A stretch of DNA of 64,000 nucleotides, taken from positions 62,001 through 126,000 of the forward strand of contig CAWFUP010000003.1 of NCBI GenBank assembly GCA_963819075.1, written 5' to 3'. Positions within the stretch are counted from its first letter, which is position 1. Every line of letters begins with the position of its first letter. The notes beneath the pieces are model-generated. The model searched no databases. It had not been told where the DNA came from and saw only the letters and a list, made by a program, of their open reading frames with translations. This document shows, in pieces, positions 1 through 7,984 of the stretch. This stretch comes from CAVQBJ01 sp963819075 (GTDB taxonomy: Bacteria; Actinomycetota; Thermoleophilia; Solirubrobacterales; Solirubrobacteraceae). Made by a program: the position numbers and the translations under genes.

Positions 1-571
1 TGAGCAGCCGCCCGACCCGCACCCCGAGTAGTCTCGCGATCTCGGGCGCGAACGCGCTCGCCCGCATGCGCAGGCCGAGGGCGGTGAAGCGGAAGACGGC
101 GAACAACGCGCCGGCGACGCCGAGCACTGCGGCGACGATGAACACGTCCTCGGGCCCGAACGCGTAGCGCGTGCCGCCGAGCTGGAAGCCGCGGATCGAG
201 AACGCGGGCGGGAAGGAGCGCAGGTTCCCGCCCCAGATCATCCCGGCCACCGCCTCGAGCAGGATGAGCAGGCCGAGCGTGACGATGACCGGGTTGATCG
301 GTGGTCCACTGGCGGCGCGACGCACGACGACCATCTCGACGAGGGCGCCGAGGGCGAACCCGCTGGCCAGGGCGACGACGAAGCCGAGCCAGTAGGAGCC
401 GGATCCCTGGATGACCGCCCAGGCGATGAACGTCGTGAACATCAGCATCCCGCCCTGGGCGAAGTTCACGATCCGGGTTGCTCGCCAGATGAGCACCAGC
501 GCGAGGGCGACCGCGGCGTACACCGCGCCGTTGGAGATGCCGATGAGGGTGAAGTTCGCGAACTGGGTCAT
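1..571 (-). CDS. livH: Branched-chain amino acid ABC transporter permease, LivH family (3' end outside window)
   Basis: Inner-membrane permease of a LivFGHMK-type importer for branched-chain amino acids or similar substrates. The reading frame starts at an ATG at 571 (MTQFANFTLIGISNGAVYAA) and stays open to the window edge, so about 190 residues are visible. It shows the family's N-terminal pattern: a hydrophobic segment, then NFAQGGMLMF, then repeated membrane segments (VIVTLGLLILLEAVAGMIWG). It lies 23 bp downstream of livF on the same strand, completing a livG-livF-livH order. The partner permease (livM) and binding protein are presumably beyond the left edge. The LivH family call is firm; the actual substrate is unknown. 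Confidence 0.9.
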   Translation of the reverse strand, partial: MTQFANFTLIGISNGAVYAAVALALVLIWRATRIVNFAQGGMLMFTTFIAWAVIQGSGSYWLGFVVALASGFALGALVEMVVVRRAASGPPINPVIVTLGLLILLEAVAGMIWGGNLRSFPPAFSIRGFQLGGTRYAFGPEDVFIVAAVLGVAGALFAVFRFTALGLRMRASAFAPEIARLLGVRVGRLL

Positions 572-594
572 CGGCCTGGATGCTCGCTCATCGC

Positions 595-1317
595 TTAGAA
601 CCCGAGGTAGGCGTGACGGAGTCGGTCGTCGGCGGCCAGTCGCGCCGCGTCGCCGCTGGCCACGGTGCGCCCGACGCTCAGCACGACGGCCTGATCGGCG
701 ATCGCGAGCGCGCTGCGCGCGTTCTGCTCGATGAGCAGCACGGCGAGGCCGGTCGTCGCAGCGAGGTCCCGCACGAGCGTCATGAGCGCGGCGGCGATCC
801 GCGGCGCCAGCCCGAGCGAGGGCTCGTCGAGGAGCAGGACGCTCGGGCGGCTCATCAGCGCACGCCCGATCGAGAGCATCTGGCGTTCCCCGCCCGACAG
901 CGTGGCCGACGGCATGTGTGCCCGCTCGCGCAGCGGCGCGAAGCGTTCGTAGACGTCCTGCAGCGAGCGCGCCGCCTCCTCGCGGTCGCCGCGCCACAGC
1001 GCCCCGAGTCGGAGGTTCTCCTCGACCGTCAGCTCCGCGATCACGCCGCGGCCCTCGGGGACGTGGGACATGCCTCGCCGAACGATCTCCTCAACGGCGA
1101 CGCCGACGACATCCTCGCCGTGCAGCAGCACGCGCCCCGCCCGCGGGCGTAGCAGGCCGGAGATCGCCCGCAGCAGCGACGTCTTGCCGGCGCCGTTCGC
1201 TCCGAGCACGGCGGTGACGCCACCGGCGGCGACGGTGAGCGAGACGTCGTCGACGGCGCGCACCGGCCCATAGCCGGCGGTGAGGGCCTCGACGTGAAGA
1301 GCGGCGGCGCTAGCCAT
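595..1317 (-). CDS. livF: Branched-chain amino acid ABC transporter ATP-binding protein LivF
   Basis: One of the two cytoplasmic ATPases powering the Liv importer. The 240-residue protein has Walker A GANGAGKT near residue 40, the ABC signature LSGGERQML, Walker B VLLLDEPSLGL and the switch-His region (LLIEQNA), all intact and at LivF length. I chose the ATG at 1317 (MASAAALHVEALTAGYG) because an upstream in-frame extension to 1500 lies inside livG and has no family similarity. The start overlaps the livG stop by 8 bp (1310-1317), implying translational coupling. LivF rather than another ABC ATPase is supported by pairing with LivG and LivH. Confidence 0.95.
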   Translation of the reverse strand: MASAAALHVEALTAGYGPVRAVDDVSLTVAAGGVTAVLGANGAGKTSLLRAISGLLRPRAGRVLLHGEDVVGVAVEEIVRRGMSHVPEGRGVIAELTVEENLRLGALWRGDREEAARSLQDVYERFAPLRERAHMPSATLSGGERQMLSIGRALMSRPSVLLLDEPSLGLAPRIAAALMTLVRDLAATTGLAVLLIEQNARSALAIADQAVVLSVGRTVASGDAARLAADDRLRHAYLGF

Positions 1318-2161
1318 CGTGGATCGGCGAGCCTCCGCTCGGGTCGTCTGGAGGCGCTCGCCGTTCAGGCGCGCCGGAGCCGTTACGCGACTTGGTGTCG
1401 ACGCCGAGATAGGCCTCGAGCACCCTTGGGTCGGCGCGCACGACGTCGGGCGGCCCCTCCGCGATGACGCGCCCGAAGTCGAGCACAACGACGCGGTCAC
1501 ACACCGACATCACGAGGTCCATGTGGTGCTCGACGAGCAGCACGCCCATCTCGCCGCGCAGTTCGCGAATCGTGGCGCCGAGCTCGGCCATGTCGGCTTC
1601 GCCGAGTCCGCCCGCCGGCTCGTCGAGGAGCAGCATGCGCGGGCGGCCGGCGAGCGCGCGGGCGAGCGCGACGCGCTTCTGGACCGGGTACGGAAGCTCG
1701 CCGGGGCGGCGGTCGGCGACGGCGGCGACGCCGAGCTGCGCGAGCGCTCCGCGGGCCGACTCGCGCAGCGCACGCTCGTCGCGGTCGGCACGCGGCAGGC
1801 CGAGCATCGAAGAGAACAGTCCCGAGCGGCGATGGCAGTGCGCGCCGGCCATCACGTTCTCGAGTGCGGTCAGCCCGGCGAACAGGCCGACGCTCTGCAG
1901 CGTGCGGCCGATGCCGAGTCGCGCCAGCTGGTGGGGGCGGTGTCCCTCGAGTGCCTTGCCGGCCCAGGTGAGTGACCCGGTGTCCGCGGCGACGAAGCCG
2001 CAGATGACGTTGAACAGGGTCGTCTTGCCGGCGCCGTTGGGACCGATGACGCCAACGACCTCGTCGGTGCCGGCGTGGAGCGAGACGTCCTCGAGCGCGG
2101 TTACGCCCCCGAAGCGGACGGTGATCCCTGACGCAGCCAGATCGTTGCGGGGCAACGGCAA
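1310..2161 (-). CDS. livG: Branched-chain amino acid ABC transporter ATP-binding protein LivG
   Basis: Second ATPase of the Liv importer and first gene of the visible operon. The 283-residue protein carries Walker A GPNGAGKTTLFN, the LivG-typical signature in the form LPYPVQKRVALARAL instead of LSGGQ, and Walker B MLLLDEPAGGLG. The start is a TTG at 2161; a second in-frame TTG at 2155 sits better spaced behind the purine-rich GAGGGAGAGA and may be the real one. The C-terminal tail (about 35 residues, Ser/Gly/Pro-rich) is longer than usual. The 283 bp between this gene and the divergent RpiR regulator contain no recognisable gene. Confidence 0.94.
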   Translation of the reverse strand: MPLPRNDLAASGITVRFGGVTALEDVSLHAGTDEVVGVIGPNGAGKTTLFNVICGFVAADTGSLTWAGKALEGHRPHQLARLGIGRTLQSVGLFAGLTALENVMAGAHCHRRSGLFSSMLGLPRADRDERALRESARGALAQLGVAAVADRRPGELPYPVQKRVALARALAGRPRMLLLDEPAGGLGEADMAELGATIRELRGEMGVLLVEHHMDLVMSVCDRVVVLDFGRVIAEGPPDVVRADPRVLEAYLGVDTKSRNGSGAPERRAPPDDPSGGSPIHDG

Positions 2162-2178
2162 TCTCTCCCTCGTGACAG

Positions 2179-2184
2179 ACCATA
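2179..2184 (-). promoter_or_regulatory. Candidate -10 element of the liv operon
   Basis: On the minus strand TATGGT ends 17 nt before the livG TTG, leaving room for a short leader containing GAGGGAG. No convincing -35 is visible, as is common in high-GC actinobacteria. Confidence 0.4.
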
Positions 2185-2444
2185 CAAGCCGTGACGGTTG
2201 CCGGACCGCATTTCACGCGCAGCCCTGCTGCGTCGAGCCGACTGCCCCCATCGCGACGTCGGCGACGCCCTTCCGCTTCCCTCGGGTCGGGGGGGTACAG
2301 CGAAGAGAACGGCCAGGTACGACCCGTGGGGACAGGGTACCCGGTGCGAGCGGCGCGGAGCGACGCTCAGCCGAGGCCTATGCGACCCCCGAGTCCGCCC
2401 GGGGGGAGGACTCCGCGAGCTGCGGTCGAACAAGACCGCCGACG

Positions 2445-3326
2445 ATGAAGCGCGCAGCTACGCCTACCGAGGTGCCGAGCGAGGGCGCCGCTCAGCACCA
2501 GAGCCTGTCGAAGTACATCATGGCGCGCTTCGACGACTGCTCGCGATCGCAGAAGGACGTCGCGCAGTACATCGTCGACCACCTCGACGAGGCGGCGTTC
2601 CAGACCGCCGAGGAGCTCGCGCGCCGCGCGAACACGTCGAGCTCGACGGTCGTTCGCTTCTCCCAAGCGCTCGGCTTCGAGGGCTTCCCCGAGCTGCAGG
2701 CGGCGGCGCGCGAGGAGTACCGGCGCATCCACGCGCAGCCGACGGACAACGCGGCTGGAGCGTCGACGCCGCTGTTCTCGCTGGACCAGAACGAGTTCGA
2801 GGCCTCGCTGGCCGCCGATCATCTCAATGTCGAGGACACCGCGCGCAAGGTCTCGCGAGTGACCGTCGACGCGCTCGTCGACGCGATCGTCAGCTCGGAG
2901 AAGGTGCTCGTTGCCGGGACCGATCAGATGGCGTTCTTCGCCAGCTACCTGCGCCACCTGCTCATGCTGCTCGACCTGCGCGTCGACGTCGTGGCCAGCC
3001 CATCGCAGGAGGCGCTCAGCCGGCTGGGCCGCATCGACTCGACGACGCTCGTCGTCGGGCTGTCGGCCGGGCGTCCGCATCCGCTCGTCGTGCGCGCGAT
3101 GAAGCTCGCCCGCCATCGTAAGGCGAAGACGGCGGCGATCACCGATGCGACGCTGTCCGAGGTCGCCAAGCTCGCCCAGCTGAAGCTGTACTACTCCTCC
3201 AACGGCCCGGCCTACGTGCGCTCGCACACGGCGCTGTTGAGCCTCATCCAGGCGCTTGCCTACGCCGTCTACTCGCGCGACAGCGCCCAGTACGACGACC
3301 GGATCAAGGCGTTCCGGCTCAAGTAG
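2445..3326 (+). CDS. MurR/RpiR-family transcriptional regulator with SIS domain
   Basis: Predicted sugar-phosphate-responsive transcription factor of 293 residues. The N-terminal ~85 residues form the RpiR helix-turn-helix (SQKDVAQYIVDHLDEAAFQT, then SSSTVVRFSQALGFEGFPEL). Residues ~125-265 are a SIS fold for phosphosugar binding (VLVAGTDQMAFFASYL; VVGLSAGRPHPLVVRAMKLA). The ATG at 2445 is preferred because upstream sequence in the same frame is Arg/Pro-rich and non-homologous; no Shine-Dalgarno is evident. It is divergent from livG and 51 bp upstream of pdxS. RpiR members normally control nearby sugar or amino-sugar genes; the target here is unclear, with the liv operon and pdxST as the adjacent candidates. 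Confidence 0.9.
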   Translation: MKRAATPTEVPSEGAAQHQSLSKYIMARFDDCSRSQKDVAQYIVDHLDEAAFQTAEELARRANTSSSTVVRFSQALGFEGFPELQAAAREEYRRIHAQPTDNAAGASTPLFSLDQNEFEASLAADHLNVEDTARKVSRVTVDALVDAIVSSEKVLVAGTDQMAFFASYLRHLLMLLDLRVDVVASPSQEALSRLGRIDSTTLVVGLSAGRPHPLVVRAMKLARHRKAKTAAITDATLSEVAKLAQLKLYYSSNGPAYVRSHTALLSLIQALAYAVYSRDSAQYDDRIKAFRLK

Positions 3327-3365
3327 CGCCCGCCGCGCCCCGGGGAGCGAGGCGGCCCCGGCGGA

Positions 3366-3371
3366 TACACT
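3366..3371 (+). promoter_or_regulatory. Candidate -10 of pdxS (leaderless start)
   Basis: TACACT lies 6 nt before the pdxS ATG at 3378 and there is no Shine-Dalgarno. Transcription would therefore begin at or next to the A of the start codon. Confidence 0.5.
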
Positions 3372-3377
3372 GAGCCG

Positions 3378-4262
3378 ATGCGCGACGAATCGACCTTCCG
3401 GGTCAAGGCGGGCCTCGCCGAGATGCTCAAGGGCGGCGTCATCATGGACGTCGTCACCCCCGATCAGGCCAAGGTGGCCGAGGACGCGGGCGCCTGTGCG
3501 GTGATGGCTCTCGAGCGCGTTCCCGCCGACATCCGCCGAGACGGCGGCGTGGCCCGCATGTCCGATCCCGAGATGATCAAGGGCATCCAGGAGGCGGTCA
3601 CTATCCCGGTCATGGCCAAGGCGCGCATCGGCCATTTCATGGAGGCGCGCGTGCTCGAGGCGCTCGACGTCGACTATGTCGACGAGTCGGAGGTGCTGAC
3701 CCCGGCCGACGAGCGCAACCACATCGACAAGTGGCCCTTCAAGGTGCCGTTCGTCTGCGGTGCCACGAATCTCGGGGAGGCGCTGCGCCGCATCGCCGAA
3801 GGAGCGGCGATGATCCGCTCCAAGGGCGAGGCCGGGACCGGCGACATCGTCGAGGCCGTCCGTCACATGCGCGCCATCACCGGCGAGATCCGGCGCCTCG
3901 GCAGCCTCGACGAGGCGGAGCTGCCCACGGCGGCGAAGGAGCACGGCGCACCGCTCGACTTCGTGCGCGGCGTGGCCCACGCCGGACGTCTGCCGGTCGT
4001 CCTCTTCTGCGCCGGGGGCATCGCCACACCGGCCGACGCCGCGCTCATGATGGCGCTCGGTGCCGAGGGCGTGTTCGTCGGCTCGGGCATCTTCAAGTCC
4101 GAGGACCCGCCGAGCCGCGCCCGCGCGATCGTCGAGGCCACTACGCACTGGCAGGACTCCGAGCGCGTCGCCGCCGCGTCGCGGGGGCTCGGCACCGCGA
4201 TGGAGAGCCTCGAGAGCTCGAAGCTCGAGGGCGAGCAGCTCCTCGCGCAGCGCGGCTGGTAG
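3378..4262 (+). CDS. pdxS: Pyridoxal 5'-phosphate synthase lyase subunit PdxS
   Basis: Makes PLP from ribulose/ribose 5-phosphate, glyceraldehyde 3-phosphate and ammonia supplied by PdxT (deoxyxylulose-5-phosphate-independent route). The 294-residue length is exactly that of the family. Conserved blocks are plain: KGGVIMDVVTPDQAKVAEDA, ALERVPADIRRDGGVARMSDP, MAKARIGHFMEA containing the substrate-binding lysine, and VNLFCAGGIATPADAALMM-like sequence near the C-terminus (PVVLFCAGGIATPADA) with GVFVGSGIFKS. The pdxT start codon directly follows its stop (TAG then TTG), so the two subunits are made in step. No anomaly is seen. Confidence 0.98.
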   Translation: MRDESTFRVKAGLAEMLKGGVIMDVVTPDQAKVAEDAGACAVMALERVPADIRRDGGVARMSDPEMIKGIQEAVTIPVMAKARIGHFMEARVLEALDVDYVDESEVLTPADERNHIDKWPFKVPFVCGATNLGEALRRIAEGAAMIRSKGEAGTGDIVEAVRHMRAITGEIRRLGSLDEAELPTAAKEHGAPLDFVRGVAHAGRLPVVLFCAGGIATPADAALMMALGAEGVFVGSGIFKSEDPPSRARAIVEATTHWQDSERVAAASRGLGTAMESLESSKLEGEQLLAQRGW

Positions 4263-4868
4263 TTGGGCGCCGCGGCTGTCGACGACGCGCCGCTCGTCGG
4301 CGTGCTCGCGCTACAGGGTGGCTTCGCGGCCCACGGTCGCGTGCTCGGCGAGCTCGGTGCCCGCACGCGGGAGGTCCGCGTGCCCGCAGACCTCGATGGG
4401 CTCGACGGACTCGTCATGCCGGGGGGAGAGTCGACGACGATGACGCTCGGAATCGAGCGCGAGGGCCTCGGCGAGCCGCTGCGCGAGCTCGCACGCACGG
4501 TGCCGATCCTCGGCACGTGCGCGGGCCTGATCATGCTCGACCGCGATCACCTCGGACTCATGGACATCCGCTGCGATCGCAACGCCTTCGGGCGCCAGGT
4601 CCACTCCTTCGAGGCCGATCTCGAGGTGGCGGGTCTCGGTCGGGCGCCGCTGCGCGCCGTGTTCATCCGGGCGCCGTGGATCCGCGAGCACGGGCCGCAG
4701 GTCGAGCTCCTCGCCGCGGTCGATGGGCACCCCGTCGCCGCTCGCCAGGGCGACGTGCTTGGAGTCGCCTTCCATCCCGAGCTGAGCGGGGATGTGCGCC
4801 TGCACGAGCGCTTCCTCGACAGCGTCCGCGCCGCGCGTCAGCGGCAGCGCGACAGCGACCTCGCGTAG
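4263..4868 (+). CDS. pdxT: Pyridoxal 5'-phosphate synthase glutaminase subunit PdxT
   Basis: Class I glutaminase that feeds ammonia to PdxS. The 201-residue protein has LALQGGFAAH, MPGGEST, the nucleophile Cys in ILGTCAGLIML, and the His-Glu pair in FHPELSGD, so the catalytic triad is complete. The TTG at 4263 abuts the pdxS stop codon with no spacer. This arrangement needs reinitiation or coupling, because no independent ribosome site exists. The last ten codons form the left arm of a perfect hairpin shared with the convergent gene (see 4854-4882). Confidence 0.97.
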   Translation: MGAAAVDDAPLVGVLALQGGFAAHGRVLGELGARTREVRVPADLDGLDGLVMPGGESTTMTLGIEREGLGEPLRELARTVPILGTCAGLIMLDRDHLGLMDIRCDRNAFGRQVHSFEADLEVAGLGRAPLRAVFIRAPWIREHGPQVELLAAVDGHPVAARQGDVLGVAFHPELSGDVRLHERFLDSVRAARQRQRDSDLA

Positions 4869-4882
4869 AAGGCGAGGTCGCT
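4854..4882. terminator. Hairpin between convergent pdxT and anti-sigma-like gene
   Basis: AGCGACCTCGC (4854-4864) and GCGAGGTCGCT (4872-4882) form a perfect 11-bp stem with a 7-nt loop holding the pdxT stop codon. It lies just past the convergent gene's stop at 4900, so it could end transcription from both sides. There is no T-tract on either side. Confidence 0.6.
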
Positions 4883-4899
4883 GGCCCAGCGGCTGGCCG

Positions 4900-6429
4900 T
4901 CAGCCGCCGCTCGCCTGGTAGCTCGACGTGTTGCTCGCCGCGGGCGCGCCGCCGCCTGCCGGGGCGGCAGCCGTCGAGGACCCGTCGCTCTGGATCGAGG
5001 TCCCCGCCGGACTGCTCGCGGCGGGCGGGCTGCCCGCGGCCGGGGCGCCGCCGCCCGCGGTGACGCGCGGGGCGCCCGCTGAGCCGGTCGGGCTGGCCGG
5101 CGCCGAGGAGCCGCTGGGAGCTCCGCCCGCAGCGGGCGGCGAGGATCCGCTCGGCGCCCGCGCGGTCCCGGAGGCGGTGGCGCTGCCGGGGGCGGTTGCG
5201 CTCGCACCGGCCGTGGTGGCGCTGGCGTGGTGATGGTGGTGGCGTCGGAGGTGACGCGCCCGGTCCGCGGGCGTGGCCGTCGCGGCCGCCGCCCCGGCCT
5301 GCGCCCCCGCGGCGGGCACGGACGAGGCGCCCTTGGCGGCCGCGTGTCCGCCGCCGCTGTGCAGCACGCCGGCGATCGCCAGCGCGGCGAGGATCGCCGC
5401 GCTGACGACGAGGGCGGGGAGGGCAAGCGCCCATAGTGGTCGGCGCCGCGCGGACGTCGAGAGCGGGCGGATCTCGCCGGCGGACCGGTCCGAGCCGCGA
5501 CGGCCGGCGGCGCGGCCGCGGCCCGGCAGCGGCGGCGGCGGAAGCGCCGGGCGGCCGCGCGGCACGGCGTCGGCGAGCGGGGGCGGCACGGCGTCAGCGA
5601 GAGAATCGTCGTGCCCCGGCTCGTCGAGGGTCGACTGGAGGTCGGCGATGTCCTCGCCGAGCGTGTCATCGATGATGATCGCCGTACGGCGCGGCGGTGC
5701 CTCGTCCGCCGCGACCTCGTCGACACGCCGAGGCTCCGGCTCCGCGGCGCGCTCAGCGGTCACGAACGGCGGCTCGGTCGGCCAGTCCGGCCCGGGATCG
5801 AGTCCCGGCGGCTCGTTCGCGGCGCCCTGAGCGGGCTCGGCCTCGTCCGGGTCCGCCCCGGCCGGGCTCGGCTGCGCCGTCAACGCGCTCACGATCGCCG
5901 TGGTCGCCACAGCGTCCGGCGGGGCGTCGGGCGGGTTGCGATATGCGGCCTCGGCCGCGCCGAACCGGCGTTGCGCGTCCTCGCAGGAGCGGCAGCCGCG
6001 CACGTGGCGGTCGAGCCGCAGGCGGTCCGCGTCGGACAGCTGGCCCTCCGAGCGCGCGGCGAGCAGCTCGGGCACGAGCGCGCAGGCCTGCGGTTTGCGG
6101 TGTCCGCCGCCGAGCTGCGTGGCGATACGCGCGAGCGCGGGCCGGGGGGCGCGCTCGGCCGCGGCGTGACGAGTTGCCGACAGCAGCAGCAGGTCGGGAT
6201 CGACGTCCGCGCCCTCCGGAGTGACGATCACGGTGGCGCGGAAGCGGGCGAACCCCTCGGCGGCGGCCGCGACCGCCGCGCCGGGCGCGGCCACGTGCTC
6301 GCAGTAGGCGATGACCGCGGCGCCGCGCCGCTCGCAGAGCGCCTCACACGTGGCGGGGTCGCCGGCGCGGAGACCGGCCGGGCTGATGCCCGCGGCGGGC
6401 GCCCTCGCTGAACGAGGTGGTGCGGCCAT
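4900..6429 (-). CDS. Membrane-anchored anti-sigma-like zinc-finger protein with low-complexity exterior
   Basis: 509-residue single-pass protein. Residues ~25-95 (ALCERRGAAVIAYC; AEGFARFRAT; LLLLSATRHAAAE) vaguely recall a shrunken sigma-70 region 2, which is an inference. Residues 110-165 carry a ZAS-type anti-sigma zinc finger, HVRGCRSC, with H142, C146 and C149. An acidic/Pro-rich linker leads to a membrane helix at ~331-357, followed by a long Ala/Ser/Gly/Pro exterior with a five-His run. The ATG at 6429 is supported by a TACCCT -10 nine nt upstream. No cognate sigma gene is adjacent. It may regulate an ECF sigma encoded elsewhere, or act alone. The anti-sigma assignment rests on the HxxxCxxC motif. 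Confidence 0.75.
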   Translation of the reverse strand: MAAPPRSARAPAAGISPAGLRAGDPATCEALCERRGAAVIAYCEHVAAPGAAVAAAAEGFARFRATVIVTPEGADVDPDLLLLSATRHAAAERAPRPALARIATQLGGGHRKPQACALVPELLAARSEGQLSDADRLRLDRHVRGCRSCEDAQRRFGAAEAAYRNPPDAPPDAVATTAIVSALTAQPSPAGADPDEAEPAQGAANEPPGLDPGPDWPTEPPFVTAERAAEPEPRRVDEVAADEAPPRRTAIIIDDTLGEDIADLQSTLDEPGHDDSLADAVPPPLADAVPRGRPALPPPPLPGRGRAAGRRGSDRSAGEIRPLSTSARRRPLWALALPALVVSAAILAALAIAGVLHSGGGHAAAKGASSVPAAGAQAGAAAATATPADRARHLRRHHHHHASATTAGASATAPGSATASGTARAPSGSSPPAAGGAPSGSSAPASPTGSAGAPRVTAGGGAPAAGSPPAASSPAGTSIQSDGSSTAAAPAGGGAPAASNTSSYQASGG

Positions 6430-6438
6430 GACCGCAGG

Positions 6439-6476
6439 AGGGTAAACGCGGCACCGGCGGCACCCTTTGGCATACT
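6439..6476. promoter_or_regulatory. Divergent -10 elements for the anti-sigma-like gene and rpiB-like gene
   Basis: The minus strand carries TACCCT (6444-6439), 9 nt before the ATG at 6429. The plus strand carries CATACT (6471-6476), 7 nt before the ATG at 6484. Both genes appear (nearly) leaderless and share a 54-bp intergenic region. Confidence 0.45.
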
Positions 6477-6483
6477 CGCGCCG

Positions 6484-6927
6484 ATGCGGATCGCCGTCTG
6501 CAGCGACGAGGTCGTGGGCGTGGCGCGAGTCCTCGAGCAGCAGATGCGCGAGCGCGGTCACGACACGATCGCCCACGGCGCCCTCGCCGGCGGCGAGCGC
6601 CCGGATTGGGCGTGGGCGAGCGAGCGCGCGGCCCGCGACGTCGCCGACGGGCGGGCCGACCAGGCGGTCGTGTGCTGCTGGACGGGCACGGGCGCGTCGA
6701 TCGCCGCGAACAAGGTCGTCGGCGTGCGCGCCGCGCTCTGCGGCGACGCCGTCACCGCCGACGGCGCCCGCCGTTACAACGACGCGAACGTGCTGGCGAT
6801 CAGCCTGCGCGCCACCTCGGAGGCGCAGCTCGGCGAGATCCTCGACGCGTGGTTCGCGGGCACGCCGAGCGCCGATCCGGAGGACCGGGCGAACATCGCC
6901 CACATCGGCGAGCTCGACCGCGGCTGA
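6484..6927 (+). CDS. RpiB/LacA/LacB-family sugar-phosphate isomerase
   Basis: Probable ribose-5-phosphate isomerase B or a related aldose-ketose isomerase of 147 residues, the usual family size. The phosphate-binding and catalytic segment reads VVCCWTGTGASIAANKVVGV, with the conserved cysteine pair before TGxGxSIAANK, followed by NDANVLAIS. The N-terminus MRIAVCSDE differs a little from the canonical IAxGxDHxG, so a specialised substrate is possible. The gene stands alone between a divergent anti-sigma-like gene and a convergent MBL gene. Confidence 0.85.
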   Translation: MRIAVCSDEVVGVARVLEQQMRERGHDTIAHGALAGGERPDWAWASERAARDVADGRADQAVVCCWTGTGASIAANKVVGVRAALCGDAVTADGARRYNDANVLAISLRATSEAQLGEILDAWFAGTPSADPEDRANIAHIGELDRG

Positions 6928-6948
6928 GCGGGCGGCCCGGGCTCCTGG

Positions 6949-7984
6949 TCATGCGGTGGCGGCGAAGCGAACGGTGTCGTCGGGGCCCTCGACCTCGCGC
7001 ACGCGCCCGTCGTTGAGGAGCAGGTCGATGTGCCCGAGGACCTCCGACAGCGTCAGGTACGCCTGTGTGACCGCGATGTTTCCCCACAGCTCGAGTGCGA
7101 TCTCGTGCGCGCTGCGGCGCTGCTCGGCGACGAGCCCGTAGATCTTCTCGGCGCGGCGGCGGTGCGCTCGGAAGCGCTCGTCGATGAGCGCCACGTGGTC
7201 GGTGATCGCGGCGCCGTGGCCGGACAGCACGATGTCGAGGGCCATCGCCCGCGTGCGTTCCAGCGAGGCCAGGTAGGTCACGAGGGCCTGCGGGCGCTCG
7301 AGGTCGGCGGCCCCAGCGGCGTCGAGCGGCCGGGCGAGCAACGGATTCGAGGAGATGTGCGCGATGAGATGGTCGCCGGCGATGAGCAGCGAGCGGGCCT
7401 CGTCGTGGAAGACGGTATCCGAGGGGCTGTGACCGGGCCGGTGCAGGATCCGCAGCGTGCGGTCGCGCAGGACGAGCTCCTCGCCGTCGCCCAGCGGGCG
7501 CGTGACCTGGACCTTCCCACCCCAGCCGCGAAAGCTCGCCGATACCGAGCGCAGCGCCGTCGTCATGTCGGCCGGAATGCCGTGGCGGAGCATCATCCGC
7601 TCGGCGAAGCGGTCGTCGAGCTCGGCCTGCTCGCCGTAGCGCTCGAGCAGCGGCGCGAGCAGATGCGAGCGCGGCCACCTCGGCGCCCGAGCGCCGGGCC
7701 AGGATCCCGGCGAGGCCGAAGTGGTCGATGTGCTGGTGGGTGATGACGAGCAGCTCGAGATCCTCGATCGCGTAGCCGTGAGCGGCCAGCGCCTGCTCGA
7801 GCTCGTCGAGCGCCTTGCCCGAGTTGGGACCGGAGTCGACGAGCGTCAGCGGATCGTCCTCGATGAGGTAGGCGTTGACGCGCCCGACCTGGAACGGTGT
7901 CGGGATCGCCAGCCGGTGGATGCCGGTCTCGGCGACGCGTGCGAGCGCCGCCTCGCTGCGCTCGCGGGCCTCGTCCTCGCTCAC
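6949..7984 (-). pseudogene. MBL-fold metallo-hydrolase, interrupted by a +1 frameshift
   Basis: Glyoxalase II-like metallo-beta-lactamase hydrolase split across two frames. Frame one starts at a GTG at 7984, overlapping the upstream stop (GTGA), and reads through AYLIEDDPLTLVDSGPNSGK and the zinc motif THQHIDHFG to GAEVAAL near 7669. The family sequence then continues in the next frame (HLLAPLLERYGEQ... PGHSPSD... LIAGDHL) to the stop at 6949. Removing one base within the GCTCG at 7671-7666 restores a continuous ~344-residue protein with all metal ligands. As written, translation would run out of frame to about 6800. Either a recent mutation, a sequencing error or programmed shifting would explain this; I see no slippery heptamer. 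It is the last gene of the cyclase-phosphomannomutase operon. Confidence 0.85.

Noticed and set aside
2367..4148. 593-residue minus-strand frame opposite the RpiR regulator and pdxS
   Set aside because: Shadow of two clear genes; composition is Arg/His/Asp-rich without motifs.
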